Assembly: GCA_027036135.1 (NCBI GenBank)
Contig: JALVSY010000030.1
Location: 148,501-212,500, forward strand
From: Pyrodictiaceae archaeon
GTDB taxonomy: Archaea > Thermoproteota > Thermoprotei_A > Sulfolobales > Pyrodictiaceae
Direction of reading: 5' to 3'
Length of the DNA stretch: 64,000 nucleotides
Positions 27,779 to 37,331 of the stretch are shown one piece after another. Every line of letters begins with the position of its first letter. The stretch's first letter is position 1. The notes beneath the pieces were generated by a model. That model did no database searches and was not told the DNA's origin. It saw only the letters and a list, made by a program, of their open reading frames with translations. The translations under genes were made by a program, and so were the position numbers.

Positions 27779-28975
27779 TTAGAGAACAGTACCCGGCTCT
27801 ACCCCGTATCGCTTGACTAGTTCATTGTAATCGATGAAGCATAGCGGATCATCTCCCCATTCATCCCCGGTAAGTGCTAGGGCTCTTCCACGGCTTCCTC
27901 CTCCACATATTCTCCTAAATGGACACTTACCGCATCTCTCGCCGCGCAGGTATTTCTCTATATTTATAAACGGCTTTAGTTTCTCATTATCAGGTCTAAG
28001 TATCTCTGAAAGACTTTGCTCCCTTAGGTTGCCTAGACTCACCCAGTCTATGAACTGACAGGGCTTAACCTCCCCATCAGGGTATATGCTTATGCTCTTG
28101 CGTCCACAGTTGCCCTGTGCGTCTAGCATCTTGATGTATTGGAGAAACTCTTCTCTGTTCTTGGCTAGTAGCGAGGCTATATAGAAGCCCATGAATTGCG
28201 CACGCACAACTAGTATCTCCATGTCGTCTGCATATTTTCGGGCCTCATCTATGAGTACATGTGCTAATTTCTTTAGCTGATCATGGCTCGGTAACAAGTC
28301 CTTGATGAAAGCGCCACGACCAACGGTGTCAAGGATATAGAGACTTACTCTCCTTATTCCATTGTCGTGTGCCCACTTGAGTATGGCTGGCACCTCGTCC
28401 ACGTTAAACTTGGTGATAGTAGTACGTATTCCGACATCGATGCCTGCTTCCAGGGAGTTCTTTATACCTCTAACAGCTGCCTCAAAGGCTCCCTTGACGC
28501 CACGGAAGTAGTCATGCCTAGCTGGTACAATGCTATCTATTGATATACCTACGTATACGAATCCATAAGATGCTAGTTTATGGGCTATATCGCGTGTTAT
28601 TAGAGTCCCATTGGTGCTAAGTGAGAGCTTTGGTCTTTGCTTATTAGCCATGGGTTCAACTATTTCCCAGAAGTCCTCGCGTACGAGTGGTTCGCCCCCA
28701 GAGAGTATAACTAATGGTATTCCTATCTTGACAGTCTCCTCAGCTACTCTTCTTGCCTCCTCCGTTGTTAACTCGTATCTATCATCGTACTGGCCCGCGC
28801 TTATATAACAATGTATGCACTTCAAGTTGCACTTGTAGGTTATGTTCCAGAAGACTATGGGTCTTAGGATATCACTGAATCTAGATGGCTTACGTGGCCC
28901 GTAATGACCCTTTATCCTAGTTGATACTGTTCCTTTCCCTGTAACCATAACGGTAACCGGGATCAACGGTCTCAC
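27779..28975 (-). CDS. ahbC: radical SAM/SPASM protein, probable 12,18-didecarboxysiroheme deacetylase AhbC
   Basis: The alternative heme pathway removes two acetate groups from didecarboxysiroheme to give Fe-coproporphyrin III. The 398-residue protein has RPIVFWNITYKCNLKCIHCY (CxxxCxxC) at about 38-57, LSGGEPLVREDFW, and a C-terminal SPASM-type cysteine set (GNCGRKS, KPCQF, RCGKCPFRRICGG). It is the last gene of a three-gene minus-strand operon (ahbD, ahbAB, ahbC) with gaps of 13 and 15 bases. Assignment as AhbC rather than AhbD rests on the WN-T-x-KCNLKC motif and context. Confidence 0.82.
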   Translation of the reverse strand: MRPLIPVTVMVTGKGTVSTRIKGHYGPRKPSRFSDILRPIVFWNITYKCNLKCIHCYISAGQYDDRYELTTEEARRVAEETVKIGIPLVILSGGEPLVREDFWEIVEPMANKQRPKLSLSTNGTLITRDIAHKLASYGFVYVGISIDSIVPARHDYFRGVKGAFEAAVRGIKNSLEAGIDVGIRTTITKFNVDEVPAILKWAHDNGIRRVSLYILDTVGRGAFIKDLLPSHDQLKKLAHVLIDEARKYADDMEILVVRAQFMGFYIASLLAKNREEFLQYIKMLDAQGNCGRKSISIYPDGEVKPCQFIDWVSLGNLREQSLSEILRPDNEKLKPFINIEKYLRGERCGKCPFRRICGGGSRGRALALTGDEWGDDPLCFIDYNELVKRYGVEPGTVL

Positions 28976-28990
28976 CTAGAATAGCCTATA

Positions 28991-29983
28991 TCACCTAATT
29001 ATGCCGGGCAGTAGGTCTCTTAGACTTATTATTTGTAAATAGTCCTTTACGTAGGGGCTTTCATCGAGTTTTTCGTAGACCGGTCTCAGCCTAGTCTCAT
29101 CAACCGCGTGTACCATCATATAGCAGTTGTGTCTCCACTTTTCGGGCGGCCATGGCTCCCTAAGAACAACGTGTGTTGCCTCCGGCACGTTATCCGTGAC
29201 CCACTCGCACAGCTCGGTCTCTTTTGTCGCAGGTTGCATTACGACCATGGCGTTATAGGTAAACCCTGCTCTATGACCATCAAGTGCCGCGCCAGGGTCG
29301 CCTAGTACTCCCTTCTCTAGGAGCATCTTCGCTATTTCGACTAGTCTTTCTTCGTCTAGTCCATATTTTGTTGCTAGCTCTTTATAGGGCTCTCGTTTAA
29401 GTGGTAGTACTCTAAGTGCTCTAACAAGGTTGGTGTCAAGGCCCAGCTCGCTAGGTGATGGTGGGTTCTCAACTATCTTGCTAAAGGGTCCTGCTCTGCT
29501 AACTCCTTTTTCGAGGTCGTATTTTACGCTAAGTCTGTAGACGCGTTTACTCCATAGTATGACGAAGTCTGCTTTGTTCTGGGTGGCGAGTTTCTCTATT
29601 TTGTTTTTGAGTGCTTCTTTGTTCTTATCGCGGACAACCACCCAGAGGTTATAGTAGGGATGATTCCTTATATAGCTATGCGTTGTTGTGAAGTTCTTAA
29701 GAATCTCGTTTGCTAGTTTCTCCGGCTCATCGGTTCTAAATGCTACGAGTGCAGCTACCTCTCTATAAGACTTGTAATTGACGTAGAAGCCTATTCGCTT
29801 AAGTATTCCTAGCTCTCTCATCTTCTTAGCAACACCGATTATCTCGTCAACACTAGTTCCTAGACGCTTAGCTACTACATCGAATGGCTTAGATACTAGT
29901 GGGAAATTGTACTGTAGCTCCATTAGCACACGTTTTTCGGTATCACTCATACATGTTATCAAAGGCTGAACCCCCTTGTCCAA
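28991..29983 (-). CDS. ahbAB: siroheme decarboxylase, fused AhbA-AhbB
   Basis: Two Lrp/AsnC-like units in one 330-residue chain. Unit 1 (about 12-165) opens with a winged helix (EKRVLMELQYNFPLVSKPF) and contains the family pattern KRIGFYVNYKS with a downstream RNHPYYNLWVVV. Unit 2 (about 180-330) repeats it: VRALRVLPLKREPYKELA, then DGHRAGFTYNAMVV and WRHNCYMMVHA. In several organisms AhbA and AhbB are separate subunits of about 150-170 residues. Flanking radical SAM genes confirm the heme role. Starts at TTG 29983, TTG 29962 or ATG 29950 are possible. Confidence 0.85.
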   Translation of the reverse strand: MDKGVQPLITCMSDTEKRVLMELQYNFPLVSKPFDVVAKRLGTSVDEIIGVAKKMRELGILKRIGFYVNYKSYREVAALVAFRTDEPEKLANEILKNFTTTHSYIRNHPYYNLWVVVRDKNKEALKNKIEKLATQNKADFVILWSKRVYRLSVKYDLEKGVSRAGPFSKIVENPPSPSELGLDTNLVRALRVLPLKREPYKELATKYGLDEERLVEIAKMLLEKGVLGDPGAALDGHRAGFTYNAMVVMQPATKETELCEWVTDNVPEATHVVLREPWPPEKWRHNCYMMVHAVDETRLRPVYEKLDESPYVKDYLQIISLRDLLPGIIR

Positions 29984-29996
29984 GTAGCTTAGTCGG

Positions 29997-31223
29997 CTAG
30001 CTCCTCGATGGCTTAACAGGTAGAATTAGGCGTAGACCTTCAATTTTGGATGAGTATTCCGAGATATTGATTCCAAGTTTTTGGACAAGTTCTGTAAACT
30101 CTCCAGGCTGATAGGGGCATGCAGGATCCTCGCCCAGAGGGTCAGCTTTCAGGGTATAGGCGCGTGCTCTGCTTCCACCGCATATGTCTCTGAACTCGCA
30201 TATTCCGCATCTGCCCTTGAACTCGGCTGAGCGGATCTTTCGTAGGACGGGATGCGTTCTATATATCTCAACGAGGCTCTTCGTCCTGACATTCCCCAAG
30301 GGGTATGGCATGAAGCCACTAGGGTACACGGTACCGTCGTACGCGATAAAGATTATCCCCTTACCGTCACGTGTCCCCGTAGTAGCTACCATAGGACGTG
30401 TCTTTGGTTCTCCTAGCAATTCCTTGAGCCTATTATGCAGGTAGTCATAGAGCTTGCCTAGTCTAAAGAACTTCATGTAATCTATGCCCCTAGACTCCAA
30501 AATAAGACGCGTCAGAGCTATGCGCCTAAACATTGGGCCCTCTGTTGTTCTTACAACTATGCCGTATTTTGATACATCGTATAAGAAGTTGCTGACATCC
30601 TCCCACTCCTGCGGTGTTAGATCTAGTTCTTTTTGTGCACGTCCGACGGGTATAAGGTAGAAGACCTCCCACGTCTTAATACCTATATCATTTAGTAACT
30701 TAGCGATATCTGCCAAGTCTCTGGCATTATCACGCATTACGGCTGTATTTACTTGTACACGTATACCTCTCTCTACCATTTGCTTAAGTATGTTAACTGT
30801 TCTTTGGAAGTGACCCGGTATACCCCTAATATTGTCGTGGATCTCTGGTCTACTTCCATCAAGGCTTATGCTAACACTTATTTCCCTAGACTCTATCTCG
30901 TTAAGAGAGTTCTCTAAGATATTCGTCACGGCTGGAGCTAATGCGACCCTTACCTTTCTTTCAATCGCGTAGTCTACTAGTTCCCAAATATCTTTGCGCA
31001 TTAGCGGGTCTCCACCAGTGAATACTAGTATTGGGCTTGGTTGCCCGAACCTTGCTACGTCGTCTATCAGTTTCTTGCCTTCTTCTGTGTTTAGCTCACC
31101 TGGTAGCGGGTTGAGTATCGCGGATGCTCTGCAATGTTTACAAGCTAGCTTACAAGCCTTGGTTGTTTCCCAGAATACTAGTAAGGGCTTTTCGTCGAAA
31201 GGCCATCTCGTGGCGGTATGCAT
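29997..31223 (-). CDS. ahbD: radical SAM/SPASM protein, probable heme synthase AhbD
   Basis: Converts Fe-coproporphyrin III to heme b by oxidative decarboxylation of propionates. Motifs: KPLLVFWETTKACKLACKHC (CxxxCxxC), FTGGDPLMRKDIW, and C-terminal SPASM cysteines RCGICEFRDICGGSRARAY plus DPACPY. The frame is open to GTG 31289, but a TATA element (ATTATATAAG, minus strand) lies inside that extension, so ATG 31223 (408 residues), preceded by AGGGTACC, is more likely. It is the first gene of the heme operon. Confidence 0.82.
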   Translation of the reverse strand: MHTATRWPFDEKPLLVFWETTKACKLACKHCRASAILNPLPGELNTEEGKKLIDDVARFGQPSPILVFTGGDPLMRKDIWELVDYAIERKVRVALAPAVTNILENSLNEIESREISVSISLDGSRPEIHDNIRGIPGHFQRTVNILKQMVERGIRVQVNTAVMRDNARDLADIAKLLNDIGIKTWEVFYLIPVGRAQKELDLTPQEWEDVSNFLYDVSKYGIVVRTTEGPMFRRIALTRLILESRGIDYMKFFRLGKLYDYLHNRLKELLGEPKTRPMVATTGTRDGKGIIFIAYDGTVYPSGFMPYPLGNVRTKSLVEIYRTHPVLRKIRSAEFKGRCGICEFRDICGGSRARAYTLKADPLGEDPACPYQPGEFTELVQKLGINISEYSSKIEGLRLILPVKPSRS

Positions 31224-31302
31224 ACTGGTACCCTCTATCCATGATGTAAACACTTGTTTAAGCTGAGACAATCTTATATAATTTTTCACTGAATGATTTG
31301 CG

Positions 31303-31362
31303 CGGATGATGAGGCTAGACGACGCAGAGTTTCCTCAATGAAGAGGCGCTGGGGGCTGAACA
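31303..31362 (+). ncRNA. candidate C/D box guide RNA
   Basis: ATGATGA at 31306-31312 (perfect C box) and CTGA at 31356-31359 (D box) are 43 bases apart, the span expected for an archaeal guide RNA. D' (CAGA near 31325) and C' (CAATGAA near 31336) are degenerate. The D-box guide would read GGCGCTGGGGG. It fills the gap between the ahb promoter and the 3' end of aspS. Confidence 0.42.
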
Positions 31363-31369
31363 CCTAGCT

Positions 31370-32698
31370 CTATGGGACTAGTCTCTCAGGGTCCCTTGGC
31401 AACAGCCTTGCCTCTCTGATATTGCCGAGACCAAGGAACTGCATTACTACGCGCTCTAGCCCTATTCCTGCACCTCCGTGAGGTGGTGCACCGTAGCGGA
31501 ACATAGCTAGATACCATTCAAAGTTCTTTGGGTTAAGACCCTTCTCTTGAAGCTGGCTAACAAGTACCTCATAGCGATGCTCACGCTGTCCTCCCGTAGC
31601 TATCTCTAGCCCACGGAATAACAGATCAAAACTATATGTCCAATCGGGTTCATCGCTCTTCCTCATCGTATAGAATGGACGAACCTTCCAGGGATACTCC
31701 GTGACGAAAACCAGGGGTGAACCATACTCTTTGAGCACTATTTCTCCGAGCTTTCGCTCAGCCTCACTGCTTAGATCCTCGCCTTCTTCTATGCTTACCC
31801 CTGCACTTCTTAGGAGTTTATAGGCCTCACGTATCGTGATTCTCGGTACAGTGCGCGGCACCTCCATTAAGGCATCGGAGAAATACTCTTGAACCCTATC
31901 CTTATATTTTCCTAAAGCCGACCTTATCATTGACAGCACGGCGTTCTCCGCCACTTTCATCACATCCTCGTAGCTATCTATGAACCCCATCTCGAAGTCC
32001 ACGCTTGTGTACTCAGTTAGATGTCTAGTAGTGTGATGTGGTTCTGCCCTAAAGGCAGGCCCTACCTCAAATACCTTCTCGAACCCGGCTATTACGCCCA
32101 TTTGTTTATAGAGCTGGGGCGACTGGGCCAAAAATGCTGGGCGATCAAAATATACTATGCTAAAAACCTCTGCTCCACCCTCGGTGGCTGCGCCAACTAT
32201 TTTAGAGGTATAGATCTCAATGAATCCGTTGCTGTGGAAGAATTCTCGAGCAGCTCGAGCCATTTCTGCTTCAACAAGGAATATGAGTTGGTTCCGAGGA
32301 TGACGTAAGTCAAGGAAGCGCCAGTCAAGTCTCTTTGCAAGAGTTGTTTTACTTGGGTCTTTTATATCAATAGGTAGCGGTTCTGCCCTCGAATATACTA
32401 CGAGTTCCTCAACTACTATCTCTCTACCACCAAGTGCAGCCTTGCTCTCAACAAGGGTTCCTCTAGCCCCGATAACGCTCTCTGGCGATAACTTCTTTGC
32501 CTCCCTCCAGGCGGTTTCGGACACGTTTTTCTTTACAACCAGCTGCATTTTACCAGTTCTATCCCTAAGCACTATGAATACTAGCTTACCATGTACTCTT
32601 ATTGTGTCGACCCAACCTGCTACGACGTATTTTTCCCCTATCTTTGCGTTCTGAAGTAGCTCTGCAATGTACCTTCGTTCAGCAAGTCGTATAGCCAT
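31370..32698 (-). CDS. aspS: aspartyl-tRNA synthetase (archaeal type)
   Basis: Charges tRNA-Asp, and possibly tRNA-Asn if non-discriminating. The N-terminal OB fold (KYVVAGWVDTIRVHGKLVFIVLRDR) and the class II core without the bacterial insertion are evident: SPQLYKQMGVIAGFEKVFEVGPAFRAE (motif 2 region) and GGAGIGLERVVMQFLGL (motif 3). 442 residues is normal. I cannot decide from sequence whether it discriminates Asp from Asn tRNA. It is monocistronic. Confidence 0.96.
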   Translation of the reverse strand: MAIRLAERRYIAELLQNAKIGEKYVVAGWVDTIRVHGKLVFIVLRDRTGKMQLVVKKNVSETAWREAKKLSPESVIGARGTLVESKAALGGREIVVEELVVYSRAEPLPIDIKDPSKTTLAKRLDWRFLDLRHPRNQLIFLVEAEMARAAREFFHSNGFIEIYTSKIVGAATEGGAEVFSIVYFDRPAFLAQSPQLYKQMGVIAGFEKVFEVGPAFRAEPHHTTRHLTEYTSVDFEMGFIDSYEDVMKVAENAVLSMIRSALGKYKDRVQEYFSDALMEVPRTVPRITIREAYKLLRSAGVSIEEGEDLSSEAERKLGEIVLKEYGSPLVFVTEYPWKVRPFYTMRKSDEPDWTYSFDLLFRGLEIATGGQREHRYEVLVSQLQEKGLNPKNFEWYLAMFRYGAPPHGGAGIGLERVVMQFLGLGNIREARLLPRDPERLVP

Positions 32699-32850
32699 TC
32701 CCGCACCCGGACTAGAGCCGCAGCACTGTACCTTTAAGACTTAATTCTCAAAGAAGGTGCTAGGCGTATCACACACCAGCGCCGGAAAACAAGCCACGCG
32801 AACAATATATACAAGCATTAATTCGATGCCAGAACTGTAAGTGCACGTGG

Positions 32851-33801
32851 TTATCTTTTCTCATACCTTATTTCGTTCACGAACTCGTCTATACTACGAT
32901 AGATATCTAGAATATCCGTATCAGTTACTCCCCCTTCTATTGTTTGCCTAGAGGCTTGCCGTATTATAGCTACTATCTTCGCGTTTACGCTTGACGCTAC
33001 TTTTGCTGACTCAGAGACCTTCTTTAACAATATCTTCTCCTTTGATGCACTTAGGACTATAACCATTCTTTCCTTATCCACGCGGGCAACAGCATCTGGC
33101 GGCGCGCGCTTTGTCTCAACGAGTTCTCCTCCTAAATCCTTGATAGCACTTGATAACCTCTCTAGGCGAGAGCTAATGTAGCGACGCTGCTTAGGAATAT
33201 ATCGGTTCTTTTCCTCCTCTTCAAGGATATTTATTGGGCGAAAAACCTTGTCTCCAAACACTTCCATTAGCCGCAGAGCTGTCTGTAGCGATACATCTGT
33301 TTCCTCTCTCTCATACATGTATACGGCTCTGCGACTCACGCTGAGTAGGACCGCTAAGTCACCCAGTCCATATCCTTTACGCTCTCTCTCGACACGTAGC
33401 TTCTCTCCGTCAACACGCATGTAGTAATTGCCTTGTCTTTTCACCACGTATATTGAGTTTTCAAGTGTTGATCTTAAGCCACCAACTCCAACTATGAATA
33501 TACCCGACTTCTCGTGAGCAACAATATCGTCTATCTCTTCACCATTATCATTATTAGCTACAACTAGGCCAACTGCACCTAAGATGTTACTACAATCTCT
33601 TAGCTCGCTAAGCTCGCCTGGCCTTAGGTCACTAGTATCATTAACTACCTTTATCATCAACGGTTTTCGTTCCTCGTGGGATGCAACGATGTCTATGCTT
33701 CTCTTATTATGGTCCTCCGGGTATACTATGCGCTGAACCCGGTACCCATGTATAGTAAGCAACCGTATTGTGTCATCAAGCACACTGTTTATCTTATCCA
33801 C
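32851..33801 (-). CDS. archaeal HTH-type transcriptional regulator with nuclease-like N-terminus
   Basis: A 316-residue protein. Residues 1-125 resemble a restriction-endonuclease-like fold (SIDIVASHEERKPLMIKVV); residues about 130-190 form a Cro/XRE helix-turn-helix (LRVERERKGYGLGDLAVLLSVSRRAVYMYE); the rest is helical. This architecture matches the widespread archaeal family of putative HTH regulators. It overlaps the end of the DUF61 gene by eight bases and is probably co-transcribed with it. The start is GTG 33801. Confidence 0.82.
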   Translation of the reverse strand: MDKINSVLDDTIRLLTIHGYRVQRIVYPEDHNKRSIDIVASHEERKPLMIKVVNDTSDLRPGELSELRDCSNILGAVGLVVANNDNGEEIDDIVAHEKSGIFIVGVGGLRSTLENSIYVVKRQGNYYMRVDGEKLRVERERKGYGLGDLAVLLSVSRRAVYMYEREETDVSLQTALRLMEVFGDKVFRPINILEEEEKNRYIPKQRRYISSRLERLSSAIKDLGGELVETKRAPPDAVARVDKERMVIVLSASKEKILLKKVSESAKVASSVNAKIVAIIRQASRQTIEGGVTDTDILDIYRSIDEFVNEIRYEKR

Positions 33802-34252
33802 GGTTCGCTTGCCCCGCTTCCCCGTTAAGGTTATATACTATAGATACCATTATAAGGGTTTTAAAAAGTGAGAGGAGCTTATGCATTTCTATATCACGTA
33901 TCTCCCATAGCTCTCCTGCTAGACTTCCGCGAAGAATATAATGAAGAGCACGGGCAGCCCATGTATCAGGTTTTATTAGTTCAAAGTGCCTGGTAGTACC
34001 GCTTCTTTTATACAAAAATACCCACGGAAACTTTACTAGTCTATGAATATACCAAGGCAATATTCTTGCCATTCTCTCTAGCTCATCCTTATCAAAGCTA
34101 TGAAAAATCCCAGAGACTAAGTACACGCCTGGATTAGGAGATTCTAATAGCTCACGGAGACTCCTATACTCGCGGGGAGTATTGCTTTTGAAAAATTGTT
34201 CCTCTCTGTAAACCTTGGTGTATATTATTCGCCATATTTTGTCCGCGCTCAT
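33794..34252 (-). CDS. UPF0216/DUF61 family protein
   Basis: A 152-residue protein. The core SLRELLESPNPGVYLVSGIFHSFDKDELERMARILPWYIHRLVKFPWVFLY is typical of UPF0216, an archaeal family without established function. The C-terminal part, with a hydrophobic LFKTLIMVSIVYNL stretch, is less conserved. It sits directly upstream of and overlaps the HTH regulator gene, an arrangement that suggests co-regulation. ATG start. Confidence 0.72.
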   Translation of the reverse strand: MSADKIWRIIYTKVYREEQFFKSNTPREYRSLRELLESPNPGVYLVSGIFHSFDKDELERMARILPWYIHRLVKFPWVFLYKRSGTTRHFELIKPDTWAARALHYILRGSLAGELWEIRDIEMHKLLSLFKTLIMVSIVYNLNGEAGQANRG

Positions 34253-34306
34253 GCCTATTTTGTTCCTCAGCTATTAGAGATTCGTATGAAAAACATGTGT
34301 TCTAGG

Positions 34307-35011
34307 TTACTTTGATGGCTTGTACCTGGCATAGACCATTGCGTGGTCTTTGTCGAATGGCTCTAAGTGCACCATGTCTACTATCTCGAATCCTCGTTCA
34401 CGTAGAACGTTTATCTCGTGTTTGAATACTTCACTAGGCTCCTTGGTTACATCAATACTTCTTGCCTTGATGGCTAGAAGTAGGTATCCGTTTTCCTTTA
34501 GGAAGTAGTCAGCATTATCAGCTACTATTGCTGCTTGTTCAGGCTGGGCCACATCAGCATAGATTCCGTCAACAAGTTCCACTATATGACGATACTCATA
34601 CGGTTTCCTGGCATCATTTAGCAATGGGTACATATTGGGCCTGGTTTCACATACCGCTACTAGTTCTCTCATAACTCTAGGCGCAACATCAAGTGCATAT
34701 ACCTTGCCCTCTGGGCCCACAATATCAGATACATGGCTTGGAGTTGTACCAGTTGCAGCACCGAGGTATAGTATGCGATGACCCCTCTGTATTGGTAGCT
34801 CCTCTATCCCCTTTAGTAGAGCTGCTGCGAGCTTGCTTCGATACGGATTCCATTCCCTGAGCTCTAGTTCTCCCCACTTGAAGAGTCGTTCACCGTAAAC
34901 TCTCTTACCAGGAGCAAGGTTTACCGTAGCTAGCCTAGTGGAGCCGTCCTCTAGCTCAACTATGTATACTCCCTTATACTTTTCATGCTCTTTTACACTT
35001 ACAACCTCCAT
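34307..35011 (-). CDS. flpA: fibrillarin-like rRNA/tRNA 2'-O-methyltransferase
   Basis: The catalytic subunit of the archaeal C/D guide RNP. The 234-residue protein shows [17 protein letters not shown], the SAM motif [54 protein letters not shown] and [14 protein letters not shown]. It lies directly downstream of nop5 on the same strand (56 bases), the usual archaeal pair. Its guide RNAs are probably among the C/D candidates annotated in this window. Confidence 0.97.
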   Translation of the reverse strand: MEVVSVKEHEKYKGVYIVELEDGSTRLATVNLAPGKRVYGERLFKWGELELREWNPYRSKLAAALLKGIEELPIQRGHRILYLGAATGTTPSHVSDIVGPEGKVYALDVAPRVMRELVAVCETRPNMYPLLNDARKPYEYRHIVELVDGIYADVAQPEQAAIVADNADYFLKENGYLLLAIKARSIDVTKEPSEVFKHEINVLRERGFEIVDMVHLEPFDKDHAMVYARYKPSK

Positions 35012-35067
35012 CTACATCCCCTCTAACCCGAGAATTGTAACAGTAAATAAGAGTCTTGGATAAGGGA

Positions 35068-36318
35068 TTATCTCCTGCCCTTTCCTCTGCCACCTTTTCT
35101 TCTTCCACGTCTTCCTCTGCGAGGCCTTGCGGGCTTTGCTGGCTTGACTTCCTCCTTCTTCCTCTTCGGGGGCTTGGCGTAGATTCTCTTTATCTCTTCT
35201 ATTCTCTTGCGTAGAGCTTCTTTCAGCTTATCTCCTATGAACCTGCCGGTGAAGTAATCTACCTTTGCGGCTATGGCGAGCTTAGCTGCTAGAGCCCTAG
35301 CTATCTTACCTCTCTGCCACCTAGGGCTTCTATGTATGTCTGGGTACTGGAATATGACTCCATGCTTTGGCGGTTTACCTCCTGTTCTTAGTGCTCGGAA
35401 TAGTGCCTTCTCTGCACCTAGTACTTGTATAGTGCTTGCGGGCAGGAAGGCTAGCTCCTCTAGGCTACCAGCTAGGCTTATGAGCCTCGCACCGAGTAGT
35501 GGACCAACAAGCGCTGTTATGTTTGGCGCGACTTCTTTCATTACTTGGGCTATGTAGTCTGACAAGTCTCTCCTAAGCTTGTATAGGTCTAGAGTTATTC
35601 TTGCGAGTCTCTGCATAGGCTCTATATCGAACTCGGGGTAGTCTGCACCCATACTCTTCTTTGCTGCCTCTGCTATTTTGCGTGCCTTCTCCTCGCTAAA
35701 GCCCAGCTTTACTAGGTTCTCAACTGTTATATTATCTCTATGACCAAGCTCCGCCACTATGCGCACATAGTCCTCGTGCTCTCTTACTAGGTCATCGAGT
35801 TCGGGAAAGTGTAGGCTGTACCATTCGCGAAGCCTTGCTGCGAACAAATTGGTTGTTTTGTCTATATCGTCTATGGCTCTTATAGCCTGTGCTGCTAATA
35901 GGTCGCGCTTTTGTGCAGCTCTTCTAAGCTTTCTACGTGTTAGCTCTAGCGTAAATTCGTGTAGGAGGCTGTAGAAATCCTCTATGCTCTTAACGAATCC
36001 GGTGTCAACGGCTATTTCTGCTGCCTTCTCTCTAACATACCTAGCTATAGCATTAGCTGGCTCAACTGATACCTCGAATCCTTTTCCTGATGCTATCCTT
36101 GCCTCCTCATTTGTCTCAACTACTAGCTCCTTTATTCCCATCTCCTTAAGCTTCTCGAGCAAGTTGAGAAATGCCGCTGCAGCCTCGCCACGTTCTATCT
36201 TAAGGGCTTCCTCAACCATGTCGTCAAGGTTTTTGGGCCCATGTACATATGCAACTATATCCTTATTCTCGTTCACCGCATAGCTACCAGTTAAATGGTC
36301 AACAACATAGATTTTCAT
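35068..36318 (-). CDS. nop5: Nop5/Nop56/Nop58 C/D RNP scaffold protein
   Basis: Dimeric scaffold that binds fibrillarin, L7Ae and the guide RNA. The N-terminal fibrillarin-binding domain (MKIYVVDHLTGSYAV), the central coiled coil and the Nop domain (PNITALVGPLLGARLISLAGSLEELAFLPASTIQVLGAEKALF ending GVIFQYP) are all present, followed by a lysine/arginine-rich tail. ATG 36318 has AAAGGAGGT about ten bases upstream, so the 22-residue longer frame from 36384 is not used. 416 residues. Operon with flpA. Confidence 0.96.
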   Translation of the reverse strand: MKIYVVDHLTGSYAVNENKDIVAYVHGPKNLDDMVEEALKIERGEAAAAFLNLLEKLKEMGIKELVVETNEEARIASGKGFEVSVEPANAIARYVREKAAEIAVDTGFVKSIEDFYSLLHEFTLELTRRKLRRAAQKRDLLAAQAIRAIDDIDKTTNLFAARLREWYSLHFPELDDLVREHEDYVRIVAELGHRDNITVENLVKLGFSEEKARKIAEAAKKSMGADYPEFDIEPMQRLARITLDLYKLRRDLSDYIAQVMKEVAPNITALVGPLLGARLISLAGSLEELAFLPASTIQVLGAEKALFRALRTGGKPPKHGVIFQYPDIHRSPRWQRGKIARALAAKLAIAAKVDYFTGRFIGDKLKEALRKRIEEIKRIYAKPPKRKKEEVKPAKPARPRRGRRGRRKGGRGKGRR

Positions 36319-36418
36319 GACTGCTTTTACCTCCTTTCTAAACCCATTAGTTGCTAGCATTGCAGAGGAGACTATTTTAAGCATTCGTTTTTACTTATGA
36401 AAAGAGGGGCTTATCAAC

Positions 36419-36775
36419 ATGAACGAGAAATCAGATGAGCCGCACCAGCTTCCGGAGAACAAGAAGCTTGCTATATTCGAGGGAGAGGCCCGTGTAGGTG
36501 AAGTGATGCAGGGTATACAAGCGATTCAGTTAAGACCCGAGGACCTATCAAGCCCCATAGCATTGCAAATGGCTTTGTCTAGAATGTATGAAGCAGTAAT
36601 GAAGATGCTTGAATCTGGGCCAAAGAAGCGCTACATAGCAGAGGTCAGATTTACTGATAGCCTAGGGAACCCAGTTTCCTTTGCTGTTGATCTGGGCGAA
36701 TCACCTCCACCTTTCTCAAGGGATAAAGTAAGGGCTAGAATAATAATCGAAATATTTGAGGAAGAAGAGAGCTAG
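36419..36775 (+). CDS. small acidic protein of unknown function
   Basis: A 118-residue acidic protein. A helix in the middle (ALQMALSRMYEAVMKMLE) is followed by beta-like RYIAEVRFTDSLGNPVSFAVDLG and RARIIIEIFEEEES. No known domain is recognised. It diverges from nop5, with about 100 bases between them, and overlaps the stop of the convergent gene by four bases. Confidence 0.65.
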   Translation: MNEKSDEPHQLPENKKLAIFEGEARVGEVMQGIQAIQLRPEDLSSPIALQMALSRMYEAVMKMLESGPKKRYIAEVRFTDSLGNPVSFAVDLGESPPPFSRDKVRARIIIEIFEEEES

Positions 36776-37182
36776 CTATTAGGAATACATTTTATTCTAA
36801 ATCCGAGTCTTTCAATAACACTACTTAATTCTGCGCACGCATTGCTATCGGAGAGCATTATTGCTGCATTAGTTTCATCATAGTATGCGTCAATACCTCT
36901 GCGCTTCAAGCGATTAGCCAAGTAATGACCTAGAGCTCTTCCTAGTACACTGTCTACGTCTTTAACTTTATAGACTAATGGCCTAACTCTTTCTAGATAA
37001 CCTTGTCTAACAAGTGTTCTCAATAATCTTGAGGCTAGTCTCTTTGAACCCGTTAGCACATATAGCACGTCAATCGCTTCGCCAGCATTTATTTCTTCTA
37101 GGCCATTGTTTTTAGCATAAAGTAGAAGCATATAATATGCTAAGAATTCCCTTCTCTTAGGCCATCTCTTCGTAATGCCCAT
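36772..37182 (-). CDS. predicted winged-helix protein
   Basis: A 136-residue basic protein. Residues 10-70 read as a winged helix (FLAYYMLLLYAKNNGLEEINAGEAIDVL, SKRLASRLLRTLVRQGYLERV, then a VYKVKD wing). The C-terminal 60 residues alternate helix and strand. DNA binding is inferred from the fold pattern only. ATG start. Confidence 0.62.
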   Translation of the reverse strand: MGITKRWPKRREFLAYYMLLLYAKNNGLEEINAGEAIDVLYVLTGSKRLASRLLRTLVRQGYLERVRPLVYKVKDVDSVLGRALGHYLANRLKRRGIDAYYDETNAAIMLSDSNACAELSSVIERLGFRIKCIPNS

Positions 37183-37301
37183 ACTCTTCCACGCTCTCCA
37201 TTAATCAAGAAGTGCCTTGAACCTATTAACCCCCATTCACGTTATTTCGCAACGGATACCGATGAGGAACCATGTAAGGGTTGAGCCCCTATTAAGCTAT
37301 G

Positions 37302-37309
37302 ATATATAA
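37302..37309 (+). promoter_or_regulatory. TATA box deciding the next gene's start
   Basis: ATATATAA is centred about 27 bases before the ATG at 37332, implying a leaderless transcript. It lies inside the longer frame that begins at ATG 37299, which argues against that earlier start. Confidence 0.55.
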
Positions 37310-37331
37310 CCAGGCTGCTGAGGGCAGCGAT

